Below are positions 1 through 11,335 of a DNA stretch of 64,000 nt, piece after piece. Origin of the DNA: Pseudo-nitzschia pungens. Taxonomy: Eukaryota; Bacillariophyta; Bacillariophyceae; Bacillariales; Bacillariaceae. Both the position numbers and the translations under genes were made by a program. The notes beneath the pieces were generated by a model. It did not search any database. It saw only the letters and a program-made list of their open reading frames with translations, and was not told where the DNA came from. Where the stretch lies: NCBI GenBank assembly GCA_037355855.1, contig CM074758.1, forward strand, positions 5,615,001-5,679,000. The letters run 5' to 3'. Within the stretch, counting starts at the first letter, position 1; each line of letters starts with the position of its first letter.

Positions 1-199
1 ACCCGTTGGAATGCTTTGAGAATTGGCAGGAGTTCGATTCAGTATGTATACTGGCTTGCCCTAGCTTGGTTTGGCTTGAAAGGAAGCAGAACAGCCGGCG
101 AAAGCACAATCACTTGACGCGGCGTTTCTGGTATCAGGAGTTAGTTTTCCAGAACTTCACAAAAAGTAAGGTTCTGTTTGTTGCTGATGACAAAAGAAA

Positions 200-270
200 T
201 GTTCTGTGGGCTCACGCAGGACTTAAACCGCGAGCTCCACATTGTGCTGAAGCCACTGCACCATATTTGC
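200..270 (-). other. tRNA-like pol III promoter, possible SINE head
   Basis: On the minus strand an A-box-like TGGTGCAGTGG (253-263) is followed about 23 bases later by a B-box-like GGTTTAAGTCC (219-229), the spacing of an internal RNA polymerase III promoter. A short stem GTGC/GCAC around the A box resembles a D arm, and bases around the B box form an imperfect T arm. The anticodon and acceptor arms do not fold cleanly, so a functional tRNA is unlikely; a tRNA-derived SINE or tRNA relic fits better. I saw no second copy in the window. Confidence 0.35.
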
Positions 271-330
271 CTCTGACTTAGTACCAAAATTTTTGTACAT
301 GTATGAGACGTGAAGAGAATGTACAGCACA

Positions 331-1012
331 GGCCCAAATATTAATCAATCAGTGGTGACATCTAAAGTATGGATGATTTCTCAATACTTCTTTTTGAATA
401 CTGTTGCCCATGCATAGGTTGAGGAATATTCACACTGGAATCACACAAATAATGACCAGAGTCACCCAGATATTGGATGTGATGGTATTTGCTAGCGGGT
501 TGTACAGGAACAGGGCCTAATATTAATCAATCAGTGTTGACATCTAAAGTATGGATGATTTCTCAATACTTCTTTTTGAATACTGTTGCCCATGCATAGG
601 TTGAGGAATATTCACACTGGAATCACACAAATAATGACCAGAGTCACCCAGATATTGGATGTGATGGTATTTGCTAGCAGGTTGTACAGTAACAGGGCCT
701 AATATTAATCAATCAGTGGTGACATCTAAAGTATGGATGATTTCTCAATACTTCTTTTTGAATACTGTTGCCCATGCATAGGTTGAGGAATATTCACACT
801 GGAATCACACAAATAATGACCAGAGTCACCCAGATATTGGATGTGATGGTATTTGCTAGCGGGTTGTACAGGAACAGGGCCTAATATTAATCAATCAGTG
901 GTGACATCTAAAGTATGGATGATTTCTCAATACTTCTTTTTGAATACTGTTGTCCATGCATAGGTTGAGGAATATTCACACTGGAATCACACAAATAATG
1001 ACTAGAGTCACT
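331..1012. repeat. 182-bp satellite array, about 3.7 copies
   Basis: Near-identical units begin at about 331, 513, 695 and 877 (period 182 bp), each starting near TATTAATCAATCAGTG. Copies differ by only a few bases. The array is recognisably related to the 181-bp array at 18.0-19.1 kb: both contain GTGACATC(C/T)AAAGTAT, a CTTTTT block and GGTTGAGGA/GGTGAGGA before a CACTGGAAT block. Confidence 0.9.
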
Positions 1013-1485
1013 GATATGAACTGAATAGGACACTGAATAGCACCTTTACAAGTACTAATAGAGTCTTTCCAGCGAATGAGCGTCCGTCCTTTTTCCGTCG
1101 ACACAGCGTCTGTCCTTTTTCTGTTCACCCAGCGAATGAGCGTCCGTCCGTCTATCCGTTTTGGAGCAAAGTGGGAGCAAAACTTTTGCTTTCGTGGGCA
1201 AAGCAAAATTTTGCAAAGCAAAAAGCAAAATTTGCTTTGCTAACTTTGCAGCGTGCCCAATCGCTAGAAAATACACTTTTTTAACTTTGTTACTACATTA
1301 CTTACACTACATACGGAACCTACTATAAAAAAAAAAAAACATCCACCTCATCCGATTCTTCTTATGCTGAAGAAGAATACCACTCCCACCTTCCTTATCT
1401 AATCTTGTTTTTTGTCATTTTTTCATTCAATGTACAACATCACGTACTCATCCTACCAAAGCCGAATGACCATTCTCATAATTCT
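1013..1485. other. intergenic, no gene seen
   Basis: Contains two copies of AATGAGCGTCCGTCC (about 1075 and 1135) and a low-complexity stretch rich in GCAAAGCAAAA and its complement (about 1160-1245). No coding frame is convincing. Confidence 0.6.
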
Positions 1486-2505
1486 TCATTTTTCCATCGC
1501 ACCTTGTTGTTTCCTGCAATTTTTATGACCGCAACTGTCACAAGGAACCCCATCGTTCTGATTGATGATTTTAGTCAAGTGATGCATCACTGCCGTCTCC
1601 TGTAATGATCCTTGGTTGTTGCCAGCAATCAACACACCATACAATCCACAGATAGTCAAACCAGCACCAATCTGCAACATCGCTTCTTGAATGTTTCTAC
1701 CAACCGAGCAATCATCAGACATCGTCCCATTCGTCTCAACTTTATCCAGTTCCAACCGTTGCATGCACTCGGAAAGGGCATTGATACATTTCACTATTCC
1801 TTCCTTCATACTTTCTAGCTTTTCTTTCCTTGTTCCTTGGAAACCACTGTTTAGTAGACCGTAAGATGTTTTCAGTTCAATGTGAGTCCAATTGGTCAGT
1901 GCCATGATGTCATTTACTTCTTCCGTCCGTGCTTCTCCTGCTGTCAAAACCGAAGGAAAATTGTGACACGCCGCATGAGGATCTATGACATACAACCCTC
2001 CCTCCCTTGTACCTTCATCATCGGTTGAGTTGTCATCGTCTTCGGTTCCAGTTGCAGTCATGGCAATGGTGGCATCACTGTCGTATTCTTGGCCATGATC
2101 GGTTGCGTTTCCTTCATCCTGTTGTTCGTTTTGGAGGTCTTTGTTCTCATATCTTGATTCACTGCTCTCTACCGAGTCAAACTCAACCTTTCTACGACAA
2201 GTCGTGTTGTAGTGTTCCATTCCATAATCTATACCAAGAATATGACTAACCGGAGTATTGTTCGTATCCATCCACGATCTGGCGCTTTTGTATATTCCAG
2301 GCGAGTAGTTAACCGGAGTTCTCACCTCCCGGGATGATCTCCGCAGAACGGGGGAATGCTCTAAACTTCCATCGATCTGTTCAAAATAATGACAAACAAT
2401 TGGTGCAAACATCGTTAGGATTCTGTTTTACTTTCCATCTTTACTCCTAGAAGTCCACCTCAATATAAATCATTCAATCGGTTCATAGTCACTTACACTA
2501 GACAT
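1486..2505 (-). CDS. unrecognised 299-aa protein beside MULE transposase
   Basis: I do not recognise this protein. The open frame can start at 2412, but a better model has a tiny first exon (2497-2505, encoding Met-Ser-Ser), a 120-bp intron with GTAAGT donor and TTTTGAACAG acceptor (2377-2496), and a second exon 2376-1486; the frames join exactly, giving 299 residues. The N-terminal half is polar and acidic. A hydrophobic segment (roughly residues 245-265, ending GLYGVLIAG) is followed by a C-terminal CDSCGHKNC motif that may bind zinc. It is divergent from the MULE-type transposase gene about 0.7 kb away and may be an accessory gene of the same element, or a host gene. Confidence 0.6.
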
Positions 2506-2534
2506 TCTGTTCAAACAAATATCGTTCACAAAAA

Positions 2535-2756
2535 ATGACAGAATCCAACTTTATCAAATATCTTATTTGGAGTTACCGTGGACGTGTGGATGATGCTCTA
2601 TCCATGATAGATACCATTAATTCCCAGATCAGTGCATCTTCTATCTATTCAGGTGTAAGCCCTTCCGACAAGAAATACGGAATTTTCAACCTCAACATTT
2701 TCACCGCCAAATGTTGTCCGCAATCAGCCAGTTTTGATATTTCATTCATTTATTAA
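2535..2756 (+). CDS. small open frame, 73 aa, doubtful
   Basis: An ATG-initiated frame of 73 codons with protein-like composition lies between the divergent 299-aa and transposase genes. A possible splice donor follows ATTCAG near 2651, so it could instead be a first exon. No recognised domain; it may be chance. Confidence 0.2.
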   Translation: MTESNFIKYLIWSYRGRVDDALSMIDTINSQISASSIYSGVSPSDKKYGIFNLNIFTAKCCPQSASFDISFIY

Positions 2757-3220
2757 CAATTGTCATTGAGTATGCTAGCGAACCATAACAATATTTTCAA
2801 CGGATCCCGTCTACTCTGGTTGCTACAATATTAGCTCAGCTAATATGGCGCCACTGCTACAATATTAGCTCAGCTAAAAAGGCGCCAACAATTACATTCA
2901 TAGCTCACCCGTGACAAGATTACGCGCCAATAATTTGATTCATTGCTCACCAGTAACAAGATTAAATCAACATCAATGGCGGTGCCAATCTGATTCAACG
3001 CCCGCACGTCAAAATATTGGGACATATCAACTATTTTGTCTTCAGTTCCACGCGGACCTGTGTCCAAATGGATGGCAACACGATTCACATTGATCAGCCT
3101 ATATCCGTTAGATTTGCAATCATTCAGCAACCAGTCATCCTGTTGGGACTGGTTTCTTATCACAAATTAATAGTCAGCTTTGATAAAACCATCTTTTCCC
3201 AAAAACAGTCTTACCTCAAC
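2757..3220. other. divergent intergenic region
   Basis: Holds a 31-bp tandem pair containing the palindrome-like TTAGCTCAGCTAA (about 2820-2880). The minus strand from about 3150 to 2950 has an exon-like open frame bounded by a CAG acceptor and a GTGAGC donor; see findings. Confidence 0.5.
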
Positions 3221-6200
3221 ATGTCACCGGTCACACCGAAGCGTTCCTCTAAGGGTACAACAACGACAAAGCAAATTCACCGCTCATTGTCTAGCAACCA
3301 ATCACCCCCTGCCAACTCCATCGGGTGGAATGCGGCCAGATCACTGTTTGTGGAAACCGGTGACTTGTCGCCCCAAACGGCTGGCATGTTTCTCTCCCTA
3401 GCTGTCGATTCGGAGAAAACCAATAGTCGACAAGACAATCACAACAAATCGCCAGGCCAGTTGCTGCTTGAAGAACGTTTCAGAGTTGTTGACAAACTTT
3501 CGGTCGACCAACAGGAGAAACAGAATTTGAAGAACAAGCTTTCTGCATCCTACATCAAGTCAAAGAATAAATCTAATCACATTCCACACATGTTGCCATC
3601 AAGTCATGGTTTATTGTTGCCTCGAAAAAGGTCATCCTTGTTCCAGTCAATCACCTCACCACAGACAACTTACCAAATCAATGAAGTTCAACATTCCGGC
3701 AGTACATCTATCAACTCCGAAGCCAGAAAGAAACCTCCGCCAATGGCTACTAGAACGAACGAAACGACAACTGTACCAATGGAACCGAGCAATCAGTGTA
3801 AAGAATCAAACAACTCCACTACTACTGACAGCAACCCGTCCAAAGAAACATCAGTTATCAGTATTTCCGCAACGTGTCCAACCACAGGATCATCTGCAAC
3901 TGGAAGGGACACGTTGAAACAGAAGATAGTACCTAAATCCGCCAAAAGAAAGAATTTCAACTGGAAAACAGCGAATGCCATGAGATTCGACTCCAAGGTA
4001 CAGGCTGTCGCTTACATGAACACAAAGTATCCAACCCTATGTCAACGGTCCTCTAAGAAGAACAGAAAGTACTTACCACCTGGGACTACTTATGAGTACC
4101 AATGTTACATTACCTCTAAGACCAGAGGCAAATGTCGTGCTCATGTGGAGGACAGACGTGGTGAAAGGTTTGCGCTGAAGGTTAACGTCGACAGAACATG
4201 CGAATGTAGTGCTTACACTAGAAAAGACCGTGGTCTGTCGGCATCGGACAAGATAGTTCTGAACAACATCATGACCGACAAACCCAAGCTACAACCGTCC
4301 GTTCTTGCTGGTGAAACATTGAAGAAACTAGTAGCGGAAGAAAGTCATTCAGTTTCATCACCCGAGCTCCGACTCCGAACAAGAGAAAAATTAATCGGAA
4401 GCATTAAACGGCAACACTGCAAGGAAAGAACAGAAGGTACAAAAACAATTCATATAACAGACCTGTCAGATGTTGTGGAAACAAAAAGAAAGTACAAATT
4501 CAGTATACCACCAAATGCAAACGTGAACGTTAACTCGTACAAGGAGTTGAAAAAATGGGGCTCGGTTCTATTTGAAAAAGGGTACCTGCAAGTTATACCA
4601 ACTGAGGGTGTGACATCAGCCCATTCCGAAGCATATAATATGATGACTATACTGGATGACGGCAGTCCACCTTACCTAGAACAAGCTAGCAATTCCGAGA
4701 AAAACCTATTGAAACATATTGAGAAACTCCAGGGTCAGAAACTGAAAGGAGACAATCAAGTCTGGGACAAAATCATTTGTTTCTCCTCACTTACCTTGCT
4801 TGGTAACATCCTGGCTTGCAAGAACCTAGGATACAGGGTGACAGCGTCTGTTGATGGATTTCACGGATCAATTTCAAACGACTGGTGTGTCCTTACTTTT
4901 GGTGTATTTTCGGTTGACGATAAAGGAGCAAGGTCTTACCGCCCACTGATTTTCATTCTGTGCCCATCGGAGAAAGAAATCTACTTTTCGGCGGGTCTGT
5001 ACATGCTTCTACGATACCTCAATTCACTGTTCAAGGTGAAAGATATAGATTTCAAAGGAATGATTGTCTCTGATCGGACAGAGGTCTTCGTAACACCATG
5101 TCTGATCGCTTTTCCATTCACCATCGCAGCGCAGTGCTTTCCACATATAGAGCGAAAATTCTTGATTGGGAAAGGTAACGGAGACTACAGCAAGCATTGT
5201 AAGGATAGAAAATGGTTTGAACGTGTAGCAGCAACCGATGTTCAAAATCTCTATCGATGCTTGTCCCAAGCGATGTTCTTGTCTTACGCTGAACTTGTGA
5301 AACAAGCGTGGTTAGAGGCAGGAGAAACGGAATTGGTTAGGGTATTTTTCAAATCTTATGTGGACCATCCAAACTTCAACATTTGGTACGTTGGAGCATC
5401 AGGAATACCCGGGTGCGTACCTCAAAATCAAGCCAATGAGAGAGCAACACTTGAACTGAAAGGATCATCAAAGTTCGATGGTCTCTGCGTCGTTGGAAAA
5501 AACATGGGTACCATGTTATGTGATGAGTTACCTAAAGCAATATATATGATGTCACTTACACGCAGTGTTGTCTCAAGACAGTACACTTTGGACAACAAAG
5601 ATAGGGTATTCAACAAGAAGTCCAAAAGCTACAAGAGATTTGCGGAGTTCTGTAGAAAGGTGGATCCAGTAATTGATGTTCGGTATTCAGAAAAACAATC
5701 AGCTTGGTTTGTAAATACAGAAGACTATTTGGGTCAATGCGTGTCTGTAGAAAGGATTCGGCAGTATCAGTGTACACTAAATGGCAAGGACAACTTGCCA
5801 AACGATTGCACAAAAAGGTATCAGTACATTGAACTAGTACACAGTCTGTGCAAGGTTAAACGTAGGGAAGGAGACAAGAATAGCACTGTATACGAAGGAT
5901 CATGCGTCACTTACCTCGAGAAACTATATTGTGCCCATGCTGCATATATCCAATATAGAAAGAGCGATGAAATGAAGTTCATGAAGACTGTTGTCCCCAA
6001 TAATAGGCCGAGGCGCTCAAAAATCTCTCGTTCGACAAATCACAGTGACGAAGCCATTGAGATTCTGTTGTTGGTGTCGAAGAACATCCACAATGCCAGC
6101 TCGAAGCTCATTCGGTCGGAAGGAAGTGCTGATTTAGTCAGGATGCTGTCCCAAGCGGAATCAATTACCGACATTGTATATGATTTCAAGCAACACAGGA

Positions 6201-6391
6201 AGACACGTCACGTTGTAGAGAGAGACATGCCAGTGATGAAGATGGCTTTAACACATTCAACGGACATATTAAATACTGCTGAAAGGGTGAGTTCGGACAG
6301 TACCTTGCTACAGAACCAAAAGTTTATCAGGCAGGGAAAAGAAAGTATCCGTCAATATTCATTCTGTGTACAATCATTGTGCAAAAAGTAA
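3221..6391 (+). CDS. MULE-type (Mutator-like) transposase
   Basis: Cut-and-paste transposase of the Mutator-like superfamily, 1056 aa from the ATG at 3221 (an in-frame ATG at 3068 is the alternative). The N-terminal ~240 residues are Ser/Thr-rich and disordered. Residues ~290-336 form a FLYWCH/GCM-like zinc finger, with CxC where HxH is usual. The MULE catalytic core follows: Asp545 in SVDGFHG, Asp618 in IVSDRTE, and Glu740 in QANERATLEL, the counterpart of the family's SN..ES.N motif. A degenerate SWIM-like CxH cluster lies near residue 905. The frame is intact over its length, so the gene may be young or active. I could not find terminal inverted repeats. Domain assignment is from motif recognition, not a search. 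Confidence 0.8.
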   Translation: MSPVTPKRSSKGTTTTKQIHRSLSSNQSPPANSIGWNAARSLFVETGDLSPQTAGMFLSLAVDSEKTNSRQDNHNKSPGQLLLEERFRVVDKLSVDQQEKQNLKNKLSASYIKSKNKSNHIPHMLPSSHGLLLPRKRSSLFQSITSPQTTYQINEVQHSGSTSINSEARKKPPPMATRTNETTTVPMEPSNQCKESNNSTTTDSNPSKETSVISISATCPTTGSSATGRDTLKQKIVPKSAKRKNFNWKTANAMRFDSKVQAVAYMNTKYPTLCQRSSKKNRKYLPPGTTYEYQCYITSKTRGKCRAHVEDRRGERFALKVNVDRTCECSAYTRKDRGLSASDKIVLNNIMTDKPKLQPSVLAGETLKKLVAEESHSVSSPELRLRTREKLIGSIKRQHCKERTEGTKTIHITDLSDVVETKRKYKFSIPPNANVNVNSYKELKKWGSVLFEKGYLQVIPTEGVTSAHSEAYNMMTILDDGSPPYLEQASNSEKNLLKHIEKLQGQKLKGDNQVWDKIICFSSLTLLGNILACKNLGYRVTASVDGFHGSISNDWCVLTFGVFSVDDKGARSYRPLIFILCPSEKEIYFSAGLYMLLRYLNSLFKVKDIDFKGMIVSDRTEVFVTPCLIAFPFTIAAQCFPHIERKFLIGKGNGDYSKHCKDRKWFERVAATDVQNLYRCLSQAMFLSYAELVKQAWLEAGETELVRVFFKSYVDHPNFNIWYVGASGIPGCVPQNQANERATLELKGSSKFDGLCVVGKNMGTMLCDELPKAIYMMSLTRSVVSRQYTLDNKDRVFNKKSKSYKRFAEFCRKVDPVIDVRYSEKQSAWFVNTEDYLGQCVSVERIRQYQCTLNGKDNLPNDCTKRYQYIELVHSLCKVKRREGDKNSTVYEGSCVTYLEKLYCAHAAYIQYRKSDEMKFMKTVVPNNRPRRSKISRSTNHSDEAIEILLLVSKNIHNASSKLIRSEGSADLVRMLSQAESITDIVYDFKQHRKTRHVVERDMPVMKMALTHSTDILNTAERVSSDSTLLQNQKFIRQGKESIRQYSFCVQSLCKK

Positions 6392-6513
6392 TACGTAAAC
6401 AATAGTCAGAAATAATGCACCCAACAATCAGTAATGTTTAACATACATAAGCGCATAAACAATTTCACTAAGTACTTACTCTAACATGCTATAATAATTA
6501 AGTTTCATATATT

Positions 6514-9500
6514 CTAAATAGATTGATCCATGACAGGATTCATGTTGATCGAGAAATTGGAATACAGTCTGTACAATAAAAGAATAGGGTTAGATGAATT
6601 ATCTATATAAGTCTGTACATTAGTATTGACAAACAAACGATTACTTACTCTCGAATTTCTTTGCATTTCCCTTCCTCAAGAATTCGAAACACCTGTGGAA
6701 CAGGCGTTGTCAATTCCCACCGCTGCTTCGTATATTTCTTGTGAATTGGACTCCCAAACTGTAGGTTCACATCAAATAATGTTCCACCCTTCAAGAAAAC
6801 ATCATTTTTGCCAAGCTCGCGATGACCCATAGACTCACATCCAAGAACCTCCATAACATTCCGGAAATATATGGGGAAACCAAGCTCCTGTGACGTAATT
6901 TTCATCACAGGATCAAGTCTGGATTCAGGTATAGGCACTGCTGTTTTCTTGCTACCCATATCACCCAGTATTGGATTCAGGAAGTGCTCGTAAGATGCTG
7001 TCCCCTTGGCAGGCGGGATAAGCTGAAGCAAATGTAATCCGGAATCGGCTAATCCCAAGGCAATGATGAGGGAAAGCCACTGTGACAGATAGAACCGGCC
7101 AAAATCAAAAGATTCATCAGCAGCCACATCTTGAATATCCTGGACCACACTTCCCATCTTGGTTGTGACAAGATGGAACGGGATGTCCTCGGCATACACC
7201 AAATCTGATTGCTTCAACGCATTCATCCAGCATATAAGGTCGTAGCCAATGTACAATACCTTACACAATTTCCGGTTGATGGAATCCTTATCAGAGTTGG
7301 CAGAGCAAAATACCTCCCACTTGGTGTTGGAGCTGCATTGGAACCTGGGCTCAATCCCTCCCTGCCAGCAACCCTTCCCCAACACATTAACAATACCTGC
7401 CTCAAACGGGTACCATGGATGACATTCCCCACTTGAAAAATCGTTGCCAGAATCTCTGATACTGGACATGATTGCATGCACAATTGATCCGTTGTTGTAG
7501 AAAGAACAGAAGAAAGTCAGTTCCAAAATTTGATCAAAAGACAGCTGATCCCTGACAAGGAAGATAGAATCAATCATCATTGACATTGACAGAATGCGGG
7601 AAGGACCAACAGGGAATGTCAGCACATCACCAAAGAAGCCAGAACCCTTCACTAGTTCTCGACGTTCCCAAGGAAGTGATGGATGCAAGAAAAAGTCATC
7701 GGAAACCAATGGGTTACTGAGAAAACTCATCGGACGAACTGCAGACCCATTGTAGTGTTGGAAAACTTCTTTGTATCTTTCCTTCAGCGTTACCTTGTAC
7801 TTCTTGATGTGTTCAATGATTCGACGAACTTGAGCCATGTATGGGAAGGCAGAGGAAGCTGCCCCTCTGAAATTACACAGAATTTGAAACAGGTAGATGT
7901 ATCCTTCACCATCGGTGAAGTACCAGTTGCCACAAACAGTCTGGGAATATGGATAGAGTTTGTCATTCTGTATATCCTTGTGCTTTTTGCCCTGACAGGG
8001 AAAGGGATAGACACACTGAACCACCAGGGTGAGGCAATGAAACAGTGACGACTCTGCTCCCATTGCATCTCGAAAAGGACGTCCGAACATCCTGTCTCTC
8101 TGCCGATTACCTCCCATAGCTGGTCGCTTAGCAACCCGCTGGATTTCCTGACCAATATTCCACAAAAAATCCATAAGAGAAGCCACAGTCTGCTTGATAA
8201 TTGCTGCATCGTCTCCTGCTTTCTGGAATGAATCAATATTGTACAGTTGACCAGTCTGACAGTGAATTCCAATTTCCAACACTCGATTGTCAATTGAGCG
8301 TCGGATATCATCTCCTTGCCTTGGATTGCCACCATAGTAGAGTATGAACTTGAAGAGCTTGACAATATCGCCCCTGTACAAGGATTTAAATCGATGGAAA
8401 ATACTGGATCCCCTTCGGATGACATCCACCACGTTGGTCTCATCAATAGATTGGACGTCCTCAGAGAAAACTCTAATGTGCGCCCGGCTTGACTTGATGG
8501 TAGACGAATTGCTGCAGGTGATCGTTCTCCAATGATCATAGTCAACCAAGCGACACGCTGAGTAAAAATCTGGATTGGAATATTCCACCTGGTAAATTTT
8601 ATCCTTGGCAGAGATAAAAAGGGAGGACTGTACTTGCTTGAGCTTCAAGTATGAAGGGGCTGCCAGACACAGGCCTTCCCAGCGTGAATTGTTGACAGGA
8701 GAGAGAAGATCATCAAACGAAAAGTCCATAGCCTCATTCGAGTCTGGAGGCACAAATACATTTGGCTCCGGTGGAAGAGGGACCTCAGATATAACATCGG
8801 ATGGTGATGGAATCTCGGGCAATTCAATACTTGGATGAACGGAAGTACTTTGTTCATCATCAGATGCCACCCGTGAGGAACCACTTGTTAGATCAGTAGA
8901 TTGCGCTTTTCGCTTCTTGCCAGAGAGCAAAGTAGCCGTCAGTTTATCAACCTTTGACTTCAAAGAGGCTTGGGAGGTGAACTCCAACCAGAACTTGAAT
9001 ACCTTGTACCGAACAGTCTGGAAGCGAAATAAAGTGTTGGGGCGAGTGCTGTTGTAGATGACTGTCCTCTTTCTAGAAACATCGTCTTCCAAACCTTTGA
9101 AAGACCGAGAGATAATATGTGCCTTGGTATCTTCATCGAACGCAGACGATCGAATCTTCATAGCCAGGGGGAGAGTCGTCGGAGAATCACCCAAGCACTC
9201 TTTCCGAATGAAGTCGGGGCGTAAACCCTCAATGTCATCGAGGGTTTGGAAAACAAAACAGATATCAGCCAATAGGGAAATGTACATGGATCGGTCGGTC
9301 AACTCAGTGCAACTGTCCATGAGAAACTGCATCGAAACCTTTTCCTTATCCATCTTTTTGTAGTCAGGAACCTGGGGAAGATCTGTCTTGAATATAATGT
9401 CGAACAAGGTGTATCCCAACTGTATGTGCTGAATGGATAACCACATCCTTTTTCGTAGACTGGGCATAAGATGATAACCAACTAGTGCTCCACCTCGCAT

Positions 9501-10217
9501 GGTAAAGTGACCCGTGTTGGAAGCGACCTGTTTGAAATCTTCACTGCCATCAACACCATCGATTACAAATTCTCTTGGGGTTGAGACGGAGCGACGACCA
9601 AATGCAGATAGAGTACCAGCTTCTGACTTTTCCAGATAGTGGTAAAGCATAACCACCGAGCCCTCTAGGGATCCCACCAATGAATGGCCATCAATCATAT
9701 CTTCTCTGTCTGGTGAAACATAGTGGATGTTGAATTCACCTTTGCCGGTTGCTCCACGCACCTTCCAGGTTCGAACACGATGAAGAAACTCAATCAGAGA
9801 CGCACAACCCGATCCCTTTTGCAATACTATTGCACAGTTGAGAGCGTCTTGGAAGAAGTGGACCTTTCGTTTAGAAGGGGCGGCCCAACTTTGAACCATA
9901 CCGAAGAATCCAAGAGAAGGAAAAATGGAGAGCATCATTTGTTGCGCTTTCAATAATGCGATTTGCATTGAATCTTCATCGAGTGTCTCGGGGTAGCACA
10001 TGATCTTCATCATAGCTTGGTACTCCTCCGAGGTCGGCGACACCTGAGGAAAGTACTTGGAGAGGGTAAGTCGCAGATCACAATCACGAAAAATTGTTGG
10101 TTGGGTGTTCGTGTTCGGAGTGGAGGGGGCAAGACGTTCCTGAATAGTATCGAGGACTATCGATGGGTGAACCAGTTTAGCACGGCCGACCGGTGAGTAT
10201 TTCGTGGCTGAAGACAT
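6514..10217 (-). CDS. very large unrecognised protein, ~1207 aa
   Basis: I do not recognise this protein. The first in-frame ATG is at 10217. The main exon runs to 6649 and its apparent stop TAA lies inside a perfect GTAAGT donor. Splicing to the acceptor TTTATTGTACAG (intron 6569-6648, 80 bp) joins in frame to a 55-nt last exon ending at TAG 6514, giving 1207 residues; unspliced, the protein is 1190 aa. It looks globular, apart from a disordered Ser/Pro-rich linker at about residues 425-515, with many aromatic and hydrophobic blocks and no obvious zinc finger, membrane span or P-loop. It is convergent with the MULE transposase about 120 bp away, so it may be element cargo. Confidence 0.7.
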
Positions 10218-10299
10218 GATAGGCGATGTTGCTTGAGAAGGCAAGGGAGGTGGGAAGAAAATTGATTGAAGGACGCAATGGAGTTGCGAAGAAAATTTA

Positions 10300-10882
10300 T
10301 GGGTGGACACAATGGAGGTGCGAGATAGTTTGAGGGAAGAATATTCATGGGAGGACGCAATAGAGGTGCGGGGAATGGTCGTCGGAGGTGCGAAGAATAT
10401 TCGTCGGAGGACGCGATGGAGGTCCGGGATAGAGGTGCGAAGAATGTTCGTCGGAGGTGCGAAGAATATTCGTTGGAGGACGCGATGGAGGTGCGGATAG
10501 AGGTGCGAAGAATATTCGTCGGAGGACGCGATGGAGGTTCGGGATAGAGGTGCGAATAATGTTCGTCGGAGGTGCGAAGAATATTCATGGGAGGACGCGA
10601 TAGAGGTGCCGGGAATGGTCGTCGGAGGTGCGAAGAATATTCGTTGGAGGACGCGATGGAGGTGCGGATAGAGGTGCGAAGAATATTCGTCGGAGGACGC
10701 GATGGAGGTGCGGGATAGAGGTGCGAAAAATATTCATCGGAGGACGCGATGGAGGTGCGGGATAGAGGTGCGGGATAGGGGAGGTGCGGGAATGGTCGTC
10801 GGAGGTGCCAAGAATATTCGTCGGTGGATGCGATGGAGGTGCGGGATAGAGGTGCGGGGAATGGTCGTCGGAGGTGCAAATG
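10300..10882. repeat. minisatellite with GATAGAGGTGCG / GGAGGACGCGATGG units
   Basis: Interleaved short units (GGACGCGATGGAGGTGCG, GATAGAGGTGCGAAGAAT and TTCGTCGGAGGTGCGAAG) recur about a dozen times. Long open frames here on both strands are artefacts of a repeat period divisible by three. The motif GATAGAGGTGC recurs at 12.6-13.2 kb and at 20.68 kb. Confidence 0.9.
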
Positions 10883-10886
10883 TAAT

Positions 10887-11335
10887 TAGGAGAATTAAAA
10901 AGAAATGTATCAGTGGATGATTATTATTAGGAAACGGCAAGAACATTCCATTATTATTAAGAGAGGGCAAGAACATTCATTTCTGTTAAATAACACTTAC
11001 AGTGTGGTGGATGTTGATATTGGATCAGTTGAACCGGTCTTAAGAAAAGAGGTGCTGGTTGAAATATCGCGTCGCTTGTCAGTTAAAAAATGGTCGTCGG
11101 AGGTGCAAAGGTAATTAGGAGAATTAAAAAGAAATGTATCAGTGGATGATTATTATTAGGAAACGGCAAGAACATTCCATTATTATTAAGAGAGGGCAAG
11201 AACATTCATTTCTGTTAAATAACACTTACAGTGTGGTGGATGTTGATATTGGATCAGTTGAACCGGTCTTAAGAAAAGAGGTGCTGGTTGAACTATCGTG
11301 TCGCCTGTCAGTTAAAAACAAGGGCTTTAGTAGAG
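10887..11335. repeat. 229-bp tandem duplication
   Basis: Two nearly identical 229-bp units start at about 10887 and 11116, each with ATTATTATTAGGAAACGGC. They differ by a few substitutions and diverge after about 11320. Confidence 0.9.

Noticed and set aside
10157..10879. Long open frames on both strands rich in Arg/Pro/Ser
   Set aside because: They follow the period of the minisatellite; periods divisible by three keep all frames open.
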